Shown: positions 9,525-18,543 of the stretch, piece after piece
Layout of the letters: every line of letters starts with the position of its first letter
How positions within the stretch are numbered: position 1 is the first letter of the stretch
NCBI GenBank assembly: GCA_963782985.1
Contig: CAWALU010000018.1
Coordinates: 1 to 64,000, forward strand
DNA from: CAVSWT01 sp963782985
GTDB taxonomy: Bacteria; Bacteroidota; Ignavibacteria; Ignavibacteriales; Ignavibacteriaceae
Direction: 5' to 3'
DNA length: 64,000 nt
Program-made: the position numbers and the translations under genes
Notes under the pieces: generated by a model
Told to the model about the DNA's origin: nothing
Database searches by the model: none
The model's input: only the letters and a program-made list of their open reading frames with translations

Positions 9525-10292
9525 ATGACAATAGAAGTTTCAACAGAAGGATTAGAGCAAGTTTATTGTAAACCGACAACTTTAACAGATACAAAATTTC
9601 ATTATTGCCCCGGCTGCGGACACAGCGTTGTGCATCGCGTATTAATGGAAGTTGTTGATGAGCTTGGAATTCAAGATAAAACAATTGGCGTTGCCCCGGT
9701 TGGCTGTTCTGTTTTTGCTTATCATTATATGGATATTGATATGCAGGAAGCGGCGCACGGACGCGCCAGCGCAGTTGCTACAGGAGTTAAAAGAGTTTTA
9801 CCAGATAAATATGTTTTTTCATATCAAGGCGACGGCGACCTTGCAGCAATTGGCACCGCCGAAACAATTCACACCGTAAATCGCGGCGAAAATATTTTAA
9901 TGTTATTTGTTAATAATGCTATTTATGGAATGACCGGCGGACAAATGGCTCCCACTACTTTACTGGGACAAGTAACTTCCACAACTCCTTATGGCAGAGA
10001 ATCAAAAGCTATCGGTTACCCGTTAAAAATTACAGATCTTATTTCAAATTTGCCCGGCGCATATTATGTAACACGTCAGGCTGTGCATACAGCAAATGCA
10101 GTTAGAAAATTAAAGAAAGCTATTATAAAATCATTTGAATATCAAAAAGAAAATAAAGGCACTTGCTTTATTGAAGTTGTTTCAAACTGTCCTTCCGGCT
10201 GGAAGATGACACCTGTGGAAACAATTAATTGGCTGGAAGAAAGTATGTTTCCTATGTATCCATTAGGTGACATAAAAGTGCCCGGTAAATAA
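9525..10292 (+). CDS. 2-oxoacid:ferredoxin oxidoreductase beta (TPP) subunit
   Basis: The 255-residue beta subunit binds thiamine diphosphate and the proximal cluster. The N-terminal FHYCPGCGHS gives two of the cluster cysteines, with further Cys in PVGCSVFAY and in SNCPSGW near residue 225. The thiamine-binding signature GDGDLAAIGTAE, ending in LFVNNAIYGMTGGQ, is complete. Together with the alpha subunit it forms the active site. It follows the alpha gene by one base pair and precedes the gamma gene by about 47 bases. VorA and KorB names are both in use for this family, so no symbol is given. Confidence 0.93.
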   Translation: MTIEVSTEGLEQVYCKPTTLTDTKFHYCPGCGHSVVHRVLMEVVDELGIQDKTIGVAPVGCSVFAYHYMDIDMQEAAHGRASAVATGVKRVLPDKYVFSYQGDGDLAAIGTAETIHTVNRGENILMLFVNNAIYGMTGGQMAPTTLLGQVTSTTPYGRESKAIGYPLKITDLISNLPGAYYVTRQAVHTANAVRKLKKAIIKSFEYQKENKGTCFIEVVSNCPSGWKMTPVETINWLEESMFPMYPLGDIKVPGK

Positions 10293-10339
10293 CAGTCAAT
10301 TCTGAATAAACAAAAAGATTTTATAAAAAGGAAATTAAA

Positions 10340-10900
10340 ATGGAAAAATCACAAGAGATAATTTTTGCCGGATTTGGCGGCCAAGGCATTTTGTCGATGG
10401 GACAAATTATTGCTTATGCAGCAATGATTGAAAATAAAGATGTTAGCTGGATGCCTTCATACGGGCCTGAAATGAGAGGCGGAACCGCTAATTGCACTGT
10501 CATTGTTTCAGAAGATAGAATAAGCTCTCCTATTGTTACACGATTTGATTCAGGCATAATTCTTAATCAGCCTTCATTGGATAAATTTGAAAAATGTATT
10601 AAGCCCGGCGGATTATTGATTTATGAAAAATCTAGCATTATTAATCCTCCCTCTCGTGAAGATATAGAGGTATTAAGTGTTTCAGCATTTGAGGAAGCCC
10701 AAAAGCTCCAGAAAAAACAAGTTGCCAATATGATTTTGCTGGGCGCTTATCTTGAAAAACGTCCCGTAGTAAAAATAGAAAATATATTGAATGCATTAAG
10801 GAAAGTTTTGCCTGAAAGACATCATCATCTTATTCCAGTGAATGAAAAAGCATTAGAAGTAGGCAAGGAATTAGCAAATGAATTTGAGAAAATTAATTAA
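10340..10900 (+). CDS. 2-oxoacid:ferredoxin oxidoreductase gamma subunit
   Basis: The 186-residue protein opens with IIFAGFGGQGILSMGQIIAY and has SYGPEMRGGTANCTV and ILNQPS, the core motifs of the gamma subunit that helps bind CoA. Its length matches stand-alone gamma subunits. It ends the catalytic set of delta-alpha-beta-gamma. The stop is followed after 17 bases by a small ferritin-like gene that may belong to the same transcript. Confidence 0.93.
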   Translation: MEKSQEIIFAGFGGQGILSMGQIIAYAAMIENKDVSWMPSYGPEMRGGTANCTVIVSEDRISSPIVTRFDSGIILNQPSLDKFEKCIKPGGLLIYEKSSIINPPSREDIEVLSVSAFEEAQKLQKKQVANMILLGAYLEKRPVVKIENILNALRKVLPERHHHLIPVNEKALEVGKELANEFEKIN

Positions 10901-10917
10901 CCCGGGGATCAAAAGAA

Positions 10918-11187
10918 ATGAAAACAGAGAATGATCAATGTGTGCATGCATGTAAAAACTCATGCGCAATGCTTAATGAAGCTTTAAGAAAAGAAGCATC
11001 AGCTGTAAAATTTTACGAAGGCGTTTATGCGGAATGCAACTTTCCCGAAGTGCAGTCATTTCTGCTTGAGATGATTGAGGAAAGACGAAACGCTATTCTT
11101 CGCATAATCAAAAAATTGAATGAGATACATGCAAAGTCTCAATCATTAGACGGTATAATTTCAAGCTTTGAAACTGGAACTGTTTAA
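10918..11187 (+). CDS. Small ferritin-like/rubrerythrin-like helical protein
   Basis: The 89-residue protein has Cys residues at 8, 12 and 16 (CVHACKNSCAM) and then a helical pair with acidic and polar residues: EALRKEASAVKFYEGVYAE, then FLLEMIEERRNAILRI. The spacing of E, Y and E resembles one half of the ferritin-like four-helix fold (E-x6-Y motifs), so metal or oxygen handling is possible. The size is too small for a complete diiron ferritin fold, so it might dimerise. It follows the oxygen-sensitive oxidoreductase genes by 17 bases, which fits a protective role, but that is inference. Confidence 0.6.
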   Translation: MKTENDQCVHACKNSCAMLNEALRKEASAVKFYEGVYAECNFPEVQSFLLEMIEERRNAILRIIKKLNEIHAKSQSLDGIISSFETGTV

Positions 11188-11258
11188 ATTTCAAAAGCTC
11201 GTAGAATTCAATTGTTTGACATCGCTAAGGCATTTGCCTATATTTGGAGTCCAAATAT

Positions 11259-11331
<73 letters not shown>

Positions 11332-11342
11332 CAAAAATTAAA

Positions 11343-11373
11343 AACCCGGTCTTAACTGACTGGGTTTTTTGTT
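11343..11373 (+). terminator. Terminator after tRNA-fMet
   Basis: A 9-bp stem (AACCCGGTC with GACTGGGTT, one G-T pair) with a 6-base loop is followed directly by TTTTTT. It lies 12 bases after the tRNA. Confidence 0.9.
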
Positions 11374-11463
11374 TTAAAATCTTAAGATTAAAAAAATGGA
11401 TATAAAATTTGTTATTGAAATTTTTTCCCACCGATCAAATTTAAACTAGATATTACTTTTTTC

Positions 11464-11496
11464 ACTAACCCAATTCTTAAAGATATTGGGTTAGTT
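11464..11496 (-). terminator. Hairpin downstream of icd
   Basis: An inverted repeat ACTAACCCAAT/ATTGGGTTAGT with a 10-base loop lies about 20 bases after the icd stop on the minus strand. The minus-strand 3' side lacks a clean T run, so termination is probable but not certain; on the plus strand the T run lies upstream instead. Confidence 0.5.
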
Positions 11497-11517
11497 GTAT
11501 TCAAGTCAATTAAAACT

Positions 11518-13743
11518 TTACATCTCATCAATAATTTTATTAAAAGTTTGGCTGGGACGCATAACTTGTTGTGCCTTCTTATCATCCGGCAAATAATACC
11601 CGCCAATATCCACATGCTTGCCCTGTCCGGAGATTAAATCTTTTACAATTTTATCTTCATTTGCTTTCAATTCATTATACATTTTTGTGAAACGTTTTTT
11701 CATTTCATCATCTTTATTCTGTTCAGATAAAGCTTGCGCCCAGTAGAGAGATAAATAAAAAGAGCTTCCGCGGTTATCAATCTCTCCAGCTTTTCGGGAA
11801 GGCATTCGTCCATTCTCAAGATATTTGCCAATTGCAATATCGAGAGTCTCCGCTAAAAGGGCTGCCTTTTTATTTCCCCTTTTTTCTGCAATCATTTCAA
11901 ACGAAGGAACGAGCGCGCAATATTCTCCTAGCGAATCCCATCTTAAATGATTTTCTTTCATAAGCTGCTGTACATGTTTTGGCGCTGAACCGCCGGCGCC
12001 GGTTTCAAATAATCCGCCCCCTTTTAATAGCGGAACTACGGAAAGCATTCTTGCGCTTGTACCTAATTCAAGAATTGGAAATAAATCAGTAAGATAATCT
12101 CGAAGTACATTTCCGGTAACAGAAATTGTATCCAGACCTTTTCGTGTTCTTTCCAAAGTAAATTTCATCGCTTCATCGGGTTTAAGAATTTTTATTTCAA
12201 GTTTTGTTTTATCGTATTCAGGCAGAAACTTTTTTACTTTAGAAATTATTTCTCTATCGTGCGCCCTGTTTTCATCAAGCCAAAAAATAGCGGGAGTATC
12301 GGAAGACCTTGCGCGGTTGACTGCAAGTTTCACCCAATCTTTAATCGCCTCATCTTTAGTTTGGCACATTCTAAAAATATCTCCGGTTTCAACTTGCTGT
12401 TCCAGTAAGGTTTCCCCCGCAGAATTTATAACCCGGATAAAACCGTTTCCCTTAGCTTCAAAAGTTTTATCGTGCGAACCGTATTCTTCAGCTTTTTTCG
12501 CCATCAAACCTACATTAGAAACAGCGCCCATTGTGGAAGGATCAAACTGTCCCTTAGCTTTTGCATCTTCTATAATTTCACTGTAAATGGTAGCGTAACT
12601 CCGGTCCGGAATCATTGCAATTACGTCTTGAAGTTCATCTTTTAAATTCCACATTTTTCCGCCGTCGCGCACAATATTAGGCATTGACGCGTCAACAATA
12701 ATATCATTAGGAACGTGAAGATTGGTTTTGCCTATTCTTGAATCAACAATTGCAAGCTTCGGCTGATATTCATAAACCTTTTTTATATCAGCTTCAATAA
12801 CGTTTCTTTTTTCATCGGGAAGTTTTTTTATTTTTTCAAGAATATCCATTAATCCGTAGTTAACATTTGCGCCGATTTCTTTTAAAGTATCCGCATGTTT
12901 CTCAAGCGCATCTTTAAAGTAAACTGAGACTGCATGTCCGAACATTATCGGATCTGATATTTTCATCATCGTAGCTTTAAGGTGAAGAGACAGCAGCGCA
13001 TCGTCTTTTTTTGCTTCTTCAATTTGTTCCGCATAAAATTTTCGAAGCTCTTTAACATTCATCACCGCGGCGTCAATTATTTCTCCTTTAAGAAGCTTTA
13101 AATTTTCTTTTAATAAAGTTGAGGCGCCATTAGCATCTGCAAATTCAATTTTCACAACATCTTCTTTATCAAGCGTAATTGATTTTTCAGTTCCGTAAAA
13201 ATCTTTTTGGTTCATATGCGCTACCCGTGTTTTAGAACCTGATTCGGGCCAGGGCTTCATCATTTTATGGGGATTTTTTTGCGCAAACTTTTTAACGGAA
13301 GCCGCCGCGCGTCTATCGGAATTTCCTTCACGTAAAACGGGATTTACAGCGGAGCCAAGCGCTTTTGAAAATCTATCTTTTAATTTTTTTTCATCATCAT
13401 TTTTAGGTTCATCGGGGTAGTTGGGAATTTTATAACCTTTTGCCTGAAGTTCTTCAATTGCGGCGTGAAGCTGCGGAGTAGAAGCGCTGATATTAGGCAG
13501 CTTAATTATATTTGCATCCGGCTGCTGTGTAATATTTCCGAGTTCAGTTAAAGCGTCGGGTATTTTTTGTTCTTCATTTAAATTATCCGGAAAGTTGGCA
13601 ATAATTCTTCCCGCAAGTGAAATATCTTTTGTGTCAATTTCAATCCCGGAATTTTTAGTGAATGATTTTACGATAGGAAGTAAGCTGTAAGATGCTAAAG
13701 CCGGAGCCTCGTCAATCTTTGTCCAAAATATTTTTGCGTGCAT
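11518..13743 (-). CDS. icd: Isocitrate dehydrogenase, NADP-dependent, monomeric type
   Basis: The 741-residue protein has the length and motifs of the monomeric NADP-isocitrate dehydrogenase family: an N-terminus containing IFWTKIDEAPALASYSLLPI, the substrate loop region NSDRRAA, VSNVGLMAKKAEEYGSHDKTF and IFWLDENRAHDREII. It converts isocitrate to 2-oxoglutarate and CO2 with NADPH formation in the TCA cycle. It faces the oxidoreductase operon across the tRNA. If that operon acts on 2-oxoglutarate, the two enzymes would handle successive TCA steps; that link is inference. No frameshift or truncation is seen. Confidence 0.97.
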   Translation of the reverse strand: MHAKIFWTKIDEAPALASYSLLPIVKSFTKNSGIEIDTKDISLAGRIIANFPDNLNEEQKIPDALTELGNITQQPDANIIKLPNISASTPQLHAAIEELQAKGYKIPNYPDEPKNDDEKKLKDRFSKALGSAVNPVLREGNSDRRAAASVKKFAQKNPHKMMKPWPESGSKTRVAHMNQKDFYGTEKSITLDKEDVVKIEFADANGASTLLKENLKLLKGEIIDAAVMNVKELRKFYAEQIEEAKKDDALLSLHLKATMMKISDPIMFGHAVSVYFKDALEKHADTLKEIGANVNYGLMDILEKIKKLPDEKRNVIEADIKKVYEYQPKLAIVDSRIGKTNLHVPNDIIVDASMPNIVRDGGKMWNLKDELQDVIAMIPDRSYATIYSEIIEDAKAKGQFDPSTMGAVSNVGLMAKKAEEYGSHDKTFEAKGNGFIRVINSAGETLLEQQVETGDIFRMCQTKDEAIKDWVKLAVNRARSSDTPAIFWLDENRAHDREIISKVKKFLPEYDKTKLEIKILKPDEAMKFTLERTRKGLDTISVTGNVLRDYLTDLFPILELGTSARMLSVVPLLKGGGLFETGAGGSAPKHVQQLMKENHLRWDSLGEYCALVPSFEMIAEKRGNKKAALLAETLDIAIGKYLENGRMPSRKAGEIDNRGSSFYLSLYWAQALSEQNKDDEMKKRFTKMYNELKANEDKIVKDLISGQGKHVDIGGYYLPDDKKAQQVMRPSQTFNKIIDEM

Positions 13744-13902
13744 TTATTTTCCCACTTAGTATTTGTGATGTAATAATTATATAAGTAATGTTAAAAATAC
13801 AGAATATATGATAATTATTAAAGAAGTTAATTTGCTTTATAAAACTTTGGGTACTTACAAGCCGAAGAAAAATTAGAAGTGAGTTTTCAATTCTCAATCT
13901 TA

Positions 13903-14109
13903 CTAAAAAATATATTCTTTTGCAGTAAGTTGAGTTAAGAGAACAATCAAAAAGAAAATTAGTGTAACAATTAGCGCGATTAAATATCCAAGATTTAATG
14001 TCATTGAAATAAAATCACCGAGCGTTTCACCCAGAGTTGTAGCGATTATTTTCATTAACCAAAAGAGTAATGTTATTTCTGCTACTTTATTTAATTGTTC
14101 TTTTTTCAT
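13903..14109 (-). CDS. Truncated COG4705-like membrane protein
   Basis: The 68-residue ORF has two hydrophobic segments and the motif KIIATTLGETLGDFIS, typical of the first repeat of the COG4705 membrane-protein family. Family members normally continue through several further repeats with repeated TTxGETxxD motifs to about 250 residues. Here the frame stops after KEYIF, where the family continues. Reading on in any frame does not show the missing repeats, so this is probably a remnant. The start at 14109 has no strong ribosome site. Confidence 0.5.
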   Translation of the reverse strand: MKKEQLNKVAEITLLFWLMKIIATTLGETLGDFISMTLNLGYLIALIVTLIFFLIVLLTQLTAKEYIF

Positions 14110-14183
14110 CAGCGTTGTTCAAACTTGACCAATATTGGAAATTAATGTTATTCGTAGTCAGCATAAAGATTTTTTTTCTTCAC

Positions 14184-14951
14184 TTAAAATTTAAATGTAA
14201 GTCCAAACTTTGTAACTGTGTCCAGCTTTTTAATTGTGTCCGGCGGGCGCGAATCATATCTTAAATTAATTCCAAAACTCATATCAAATAGCGCGCTTAA
14301 TTCAGTTACAAATGAATTATCGGAAATAAGTTTATAATTTTTCCATTCATCTATTTTAGGTTGAAAGTAAGTATCCGAAATAAATGTAAATCCATTTTTA
14401 ATTAATTCGCTAAAAGTAACATAGCTGCTTAGTCTATTTATGTTTGTTATTTTGGCGTGAATTGAATTTTCCGGCAAGTCGTATTTTTCATGCTCAAACA
14501 TATAAGCTAAGCCGTAACGGATTTTAAAATTACTTGTCGTTAATAATTTTAATCTTACGCCGGCTCCGGCAAGTTCCCGCGAAAGCAATAATCTTTTTTT
14601 GTTGTAATCAAGTTGAGTAAAAAACTCCAATTGTAAAAAATCATTTGCGGCAAGCACATATCTAAGATGAGCTAACGCCTGATTTGAAAATGCTTTTTTG
14701 TCTTCCCATCCATAGCCGGCATCGCCGACGAAAAAAATATAATCTTTTCCAAAATTATAATTTAACCGCGTATTAACGCTTAGTAATTGAAAATCTGTAT
14801 TGCCGGTTATTACCGTTCCGCTAATATTAACATTGCCGGAAAATCCGATGGAGTCGCTGTCAACCCTAAACTTTTCAGTATTAACCTGAGCGGCTGCAAA
14901 ATTAAAGACATAAAATATTATGATGAGAGTTAAGTGAAATGTTTTTTTCAT
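14184..14951 (-). CDS. DUF481-type outer-membrane beta-barrel protein
   Basis: I start at the ATG at 14951 because it gives a clear signal peptide (MKKTFHLTLIIIFYVF, then FAAAQ); the frame stays open upstream to 15008. The mature protein of about 235 residues has alternating-residue strands, begins FSGNVNISGTVITGNTD and ends with aromatic TKFGLTFKF, as expected of an outer-membrane barrel with a C-terminal Phe. The strand pattern and the stem GNTD...LSVNTRLNYNF match the DUF481 (YdiY-like, salt-induced outer-membrane) family. The function in Bacteroidota is unknown. No partner gene lies nearby. Confidence 0.75.
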   Translation of the reverse strand: MKKTFHLTLIIIFYVFNFAAAQVNTEKFRVDSDSIGFSGNVNISGTVITGNTDFQLLSVNTRLNYNFGKDYIFFVGDAGYGWEDKKAFSNQALAHLRYVLAANDFLQLEFFTQLDYNKKRLLLSRELAGAGVRLKLLTTSNFKIRYGLAYMFEHEKYDLPENSIHAKITNINRLSSYVTFSELIKNGFTFISDTYFQPKIDEWKNYKLISDNSFVTELSALFDMSFGINLRYDSRPPDTIKKLDTVTKFGLTFKF

Positions 14952-15333
14952 TTGTAATCTTTTTTGTTTTAAAGAAAGCAAAAATAAAAACATAAAACCT
15001 GCTAACAAAACTTAATATTAGTTTTTTCTTATCCGTCAAAAATATTTCTACAAAATTAAAGCTTCATAAAACAATGCCGTATTGATTGCTCTAATTACAA
15101 ATTTCATTTCCCTAAAAACTTGATTTTCTGTCAAATAATCTTATCTTGTTTAATTATTGTTCTATAAAACAATTGAAAAAGTTTCCCGCAATTATGACAC
15201 TCAAATTGTCCCCCAATAAATTATCTACAAATCATTCAAATAATTAGGGCTACAAGTTTATTGCTGATAGGGAAGTTTTGGATTTTTTTTCTAAAAATAG
15301 TTTTAAAATTAATTATTCTAAAAAGGAATTAAA
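14952..15333. other. 380-base gap upstream of the racemase operon
   Basis: This region separates the divergent DUF481 gene from the acetyltransferase gene. It is AT-rich and should hold promoters for both. I see no ORF of coding character and no clear repeat; a ribosome site AAAAAGGAATTAAA precedes the acetyltransferase ATG. Confidence 0.5.
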
Positions 15334-15831
15334 ATGCTTACAGATAATATTGAAGAAAAAGTTGAAAATAATATTGAAAATAAAATTTATTACAAATTAA
15401 TTAATAGGGCTTCAGATTTTCCCGCGGATCTTTCAAAAGAAAAATTTATTGATTTTTTATTTAAACACCTTGAACGTTTTGGCGATACAAAAAATGCAAT
15501 TTCAAAATGTATCGATTATGCTTTTTCTGATTCGGAAGGGAAGGGCGGATTTTTACTTGCCGCTTACGATGAAGAAAAATTAATCGGCGAATTAATTATG
15601 AATAAAACCGGAATGGAAGGTTACATTCCCGAAAACATTTTAGTCTATGTCGCAGTTGATGGAAGCAAACGCGGAAAGGGTTACGGCAACAAAATTTGCA
15701 GCAAAGCAATTGAATTATCGGAAGGCGACGTGGCGCTTCACGTAGAATATGATAATCCCGCAAAAAGATTATACGAGCGGCTTGGCTTTACAACCAAGTA
15801 CGCCGAAATGCGTTTAATTAAAAATGTTTAA
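15334..15831 (+). CDS. GNAT-family N-acetyltransferase
   Basis: The 165-residue protein carries the GNAT acetyl-CoA loop V-A-V-D-G-S-K-R-G-K-G-Y-G-N-K (R/Q-x-x-G-x-G/A) near residues 108-122. The terminal YDNPAKRLYERLGF is the usual motif B. An N-terminal helical region of about 70 residues precedes the fold. GNAT enzymes acetylate amines or amino groups using acetyl-CoA. It is the first gene of a five-gene operon that also holds two racemases, a sodium symporter and an M20 amidohydrolase. The substrate may therefore be an amino acid, but that is inference. The racemase gene follows after 20 bases. Confidence 0.9.
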   Translation: MLTDNIEEKVENNIENKIYYKLINRASDFPADLSKEKFIDFLFKHLERFGDTKNAISKCIDYAFSDSEGKGGFLLAAYDEEKLIGELIMNKTGMEGYIPENILVYVAVDGSKRGKGYGNKICSKAIELSEGDVALHVEYDNPAKRLYERLGFTTKYAEMRLIKNV

Positions 15832-15851
15832 TTAATAGGGGCAAAAAAATT

Positions 15852-16931
15852 ATGGCTACGCTTTCAATTAATACTGAAAGAATTCTTGAAAATATTACCA
15901 AGCTGAATATATATCTTTCAGAAAAAAATATTAAGTGGACGCTGGTTACAAAAATGCTTTGCGGCAACAAACCGGCGCTTGAAAAAATTCTTTTTGATGA
16001 TGAAATAAAAAAGCTTCATTCACTGGGCGATTCCCGTTTAACAAATCTTCGCGCCATCAAAGAAATCAATCCAGACTTAGTTACAATGTATATAAAACCT
16101 CCCGCCCCAAAGCTGGTGGAAAATATTATTAAGTATTGCGATATATCTTTAAACACTTCATACAGCACAATTGAAATGTTAGATTTTGAAGCCGGCAAAC
16201 AAAATAAAAAACATAAAATTATTGTGATGATTGAAATGGGCGAGCTTCGCGAGGGAATTGTGCGCGATGATATTTTAGAATTTTATGATAAAATATTTCA
16301 CTTAAAAAATATTGATATTATTGGAATCGGAACGAACCTCGGCTGTATGTACGGCGTTGAACCTACTTATGATAAATTGATCCAGTTAAGTCTTTACAAA
16401 AATTTAATCGACGCTAAATTCGGGATTAATCTCCCTCTAATTTCCGGGGGAACTTCAATTACTCTTCCTTTAATTGAAAGAAAAAAAGTTCCCTCGGCAA
16501 TAAATCATTTTAGAATTGGAGAGGCTGCTTTGCTGGGTGTTTCTCCGCTTGACGGGAAAAAATTTCTAAATCTTTCCACAAACACTATAGAGTTTTCTGC
16601 GGAGATTTTAGAAATATCTAAAAAAGAAGTGGTGCCCGACGGAATAATTGGAGAAGGAAATATTGGACACACCGCCAGCTTTGATAAAAATGAAATTAGA
16701 GAATCTTATAGGTGCATTGTTGATTTTGGTCAGCTTGATGTGGACGTAAATAATATTACTCCAAAGGATAAAGGAATAAATTTTGTCGGCACTACTTCTG
16801 ATATGACCGTTTATGACCTTGGCAGTAAAAACAGTAATTATAAAATGGGAGGGCAATTACATTTTCGTCCCAACTATACATCAATAGCGCGGCTGATGAA
16901 CTCACGCTATATGGCTAAGAAAATTATATAA
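15852..16931 (+). CDS. Alanine/ornithine racemase-family PLP enzyme
   Basis: The 359-residue protein belongs to the fold-III PLP racemases. The Schiff-base lysine is probably that in LVTKMLCGN near residue 33. The barrel shows MIEMGELREGI, IIGIGTNLGCMYG, LPLISGGTS and the PLP-phosphate region HFRIGEAALLG. These features match the ornithine racemase (Orr)-like branch, distinct from classical alanine racemase, with a shorter C-terminal domain. The expected reaction is interconversion of L- and D-amino acids, possibly ornithine or a basic residue. It is followed by the sodium symporter after 10 bases. Substrate assignment is uncertain. Confidence 0.85.
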   Translation: MATLSINTERILENITKLNIYLSEKNIKWTLVTKMLCGNKPALEKILFDDEIKKLHSLGDSRLTNLRAIKEINPDLVTMYIKPPAPKLVENIIKYCDISLNTSYSTIEMLDFEAGKQNKKHKIIVMIEMGELREGIVRDDILEFYDKIFHLKNIDIIGIGTNLGCMYGVEPTYDKLIQLSLYKNLIDAKFGINLPLISGGTSITLPLIERKKVPSAINHFRIGEAALLGVSPLDGKKFLNLSTNTIEFSAEILEISKKEVVPDGIIGEGNIGHTASFDKNEIRESYRCIVDFGQLDVDVNNITPKDKGINFVGTTSDMTVYDLGSKNSNYKMGGQLHFRPNYTSIARLMNSRYMAKKII

Positions 16932-16941
16932 ATAAAGTTAG

Positions 16942-18543
16942 ATGCATTTTATAGATATCCTGATATTTTTTGTTTACATGGCGGGCATGCTTGGCGTTGG
17001 TTTTTTCTTTATGAACAAAAATGAAAACGCTGATGATTATTATGTAGGCGGAAGAACAATGGGAAGCTTTCACGTAGGCTTGTCGGTGGTTGCCACTGAT
17101 GTGGGCGGTGGGTTTTCGATTGGTCTTGGCGGACTCGGATTTATGATTGGACTATCGGGTTCGTGGATGTTATTTACCGGGTTAATCGGAGCGTGGCTTA
17201 GCGCGGTTATTCTTATTCCCAAAGTTCATAAGTTGGAAAATTTTAAAAACCTTCTCACCTTTCCTCAAATTTTCGAATCTCTTTATAATAAAAAAGTTGC
17301 TTTTATTGCGGCTGTAATTTCCGCAATCGGTTATTTAGGATTTACAAGTTCGCAAATACTTGCCGGGGCAAAACTCGCCTCAGCTTCATTTGTAAGTTTG
17401 AATTTAAATACAGCTCTTTGGATAATGGGATTGATAGTAATTTTTTATACCGCGCTTGGCGGAATTAAAGCGGTAATCTATACTGATACAATTCAATGGA
17501 TAATTTTGATGGGTGGATTAATTCTTGTCGGAATCCCCTTTACTTATTTTGCGCTGGGCGGTTATGATGAAATTATAAAATCAGTTCCGCCGGAGTTTTT
17601 TTCATTTACAAATATTACCTGGCAAACTCTAGTAAATTGGGCTGTAACAATAATACCAATTTGGTTTGTGGGGATGACTTTGTACCAAAGAATTTACGCC
17701 TGCCGGGATGTTAAAACCGCAAAACGCGCCTGGTTTGTAGCCGGCATTTTTGAATGGCCCTTAATGGCTATGATGGGAACGCTGCTCGGTATTTTTGGAA
17801 GAGTCGCCGCTGATAATGGAACTTTTGCATATCTTGGTTTCGGCAATGTTGCTGCGATGGATCCTGAAATGGGCTTGCCGATGTTGCTTAGAACAATTCT
17901 TCCTGTAGGATTAATGGGCATAATGATGTCGGCTTATTTTTCCGCAATAATGTCCACGGCTGATAGCTGTCTTATGGCGGCGTCCGGAAATTTTGTTTCG
18001 GATCTTTATGACAAAATCTTTCCAATTAATCCGATTCCAACCAGCCACCGGAGAGAGTTGGTCAAGTCTAACTCTGTGAGTCTGAGCCTGTCGAGGACCG
18101 GGAGTTTAGAAACGAACTCACACTTCGATGAACTCAATGAGACAGAAAATTTAGTTACGCCATACTCTCCACAGAAAAATCATAAAAAGTTTTTAAGAAT
18201 TTCACAAGCGGCTACGTTGCTGCTTGGCTTGCTTGCTCTTTTAATAGCTACAGTTATGCAAAATGTGCTTCAACTGATGTTATATTCTTATGCGTTTATG
18301 GTTTCGGGATTATTTGTTCCGCTAATTGCAGCTTTATTTTTTAATAATAGAAATTCTAATGCCGCTATAACTTCAATGTTGCTGGGCGGATTTACAACTA
18401 TTACTTTAATAATTATTAAACAGCCGCTTCCTTTTGATTTAGATCCGAATATTTTTGGGATAACCGCTTCCGCATTGTCTTTCATAATAATTTCATATTT
18501 CACTTCTTCAAAAAGATATGAATTAATTAAAGAGGGAGAATAG
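16942..18543 (+). CDS. Sodium:solute symporter with in-frame insertion
   Basis: The 533-residue SSS-family transporter has about 13 hydrophobic segments. The N-terminal DDYYVGGRTMGSFHVGLSVVATDVGGG motif region (abbreviated: D-D-Y-Y-V-G-G-R near residue 31) and the sodium-site helix with ATDVGGG are standard. It couples Na+ uptake to an unknown solute, here probably an amino acid or acyl-amino acid given the neighbours. An extra hydrophilic loop of about 50 residues (residues 361-412, bases 18030-18180) interrupts the chain after ADSCLMAASGNFVSDLYDKIF. It contains a palindromic DNA element (see its own entry). The stop overlaps the next start by one base (TAGTG). Confidence 0.88.
   Translation: MHFIDILIFFVYMAGMLGVGFFFMNKNENADDYYVGGRTMGSFHVGLSVVATDVGGGFSIGLGGLGFMIGLSGSWMLFTGLIGAWLSAVILIPKVHKLENFKNLLTFPQIFESLYNKKVAFIAAVISAIGYLGFTSSQILAGAKLASASFVSLNLNTALWIMGLIVIFYTALGGIKAVIYTDTIQWIILMGGLILVGIPFTYFALGGYDEIIKSVPPEFFSFTNITWQTLVNWAVTIIPIWFVGMTLYQRIYACRDVKTAKRAWFVAGIFEWPLMAMMGTLLGIFGRVAADNGTFAYLGFGNVAAMDPEMGLPMLLRTILPVGLMGIMMSAYFSAIMSTADSCLMAASGNFVSDLYDKIFPINPIPTSHRRELVKSNSVSLSLSRTGSLETNSHFDELNETENLVTPYSPQKNHKKFLRISQAATLLLGLLALLIATVMQNVLQLMLYSYAFMVSGLFVPLIAALFFNNRNSNAAITSMLLGGFTTITLIIIKQPLPFDLDPNIFGITASALSFIIISYFTSSKRYELIKEGE
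18073..18153 (+). repeat. Palindromic repeat inserted in frame in the symporter
   Basis: Two diverged inverted cores face each other: TGAGCCTGTCGAGG (18083-18096) and CTTCGATGAACTCA (18123-18136), which is the complement of TGAGTTCATCGAAG. Between them sits a small hairpin GAGTT-AACTC (18102-18119). The cores resemble the CTGAGCYTGTCGAAG-type dispersed repeats common in environmental bacteria. The element lies inside a hydrophilic loop, is translated, and keeps the frame. Confidence 0.6.

Noticed and set aside
13712..13897. Minus-strand 61-residue ORF next to icd
   Set aside because: It has no coding character, overlaps the icd start and has no ribosome site.
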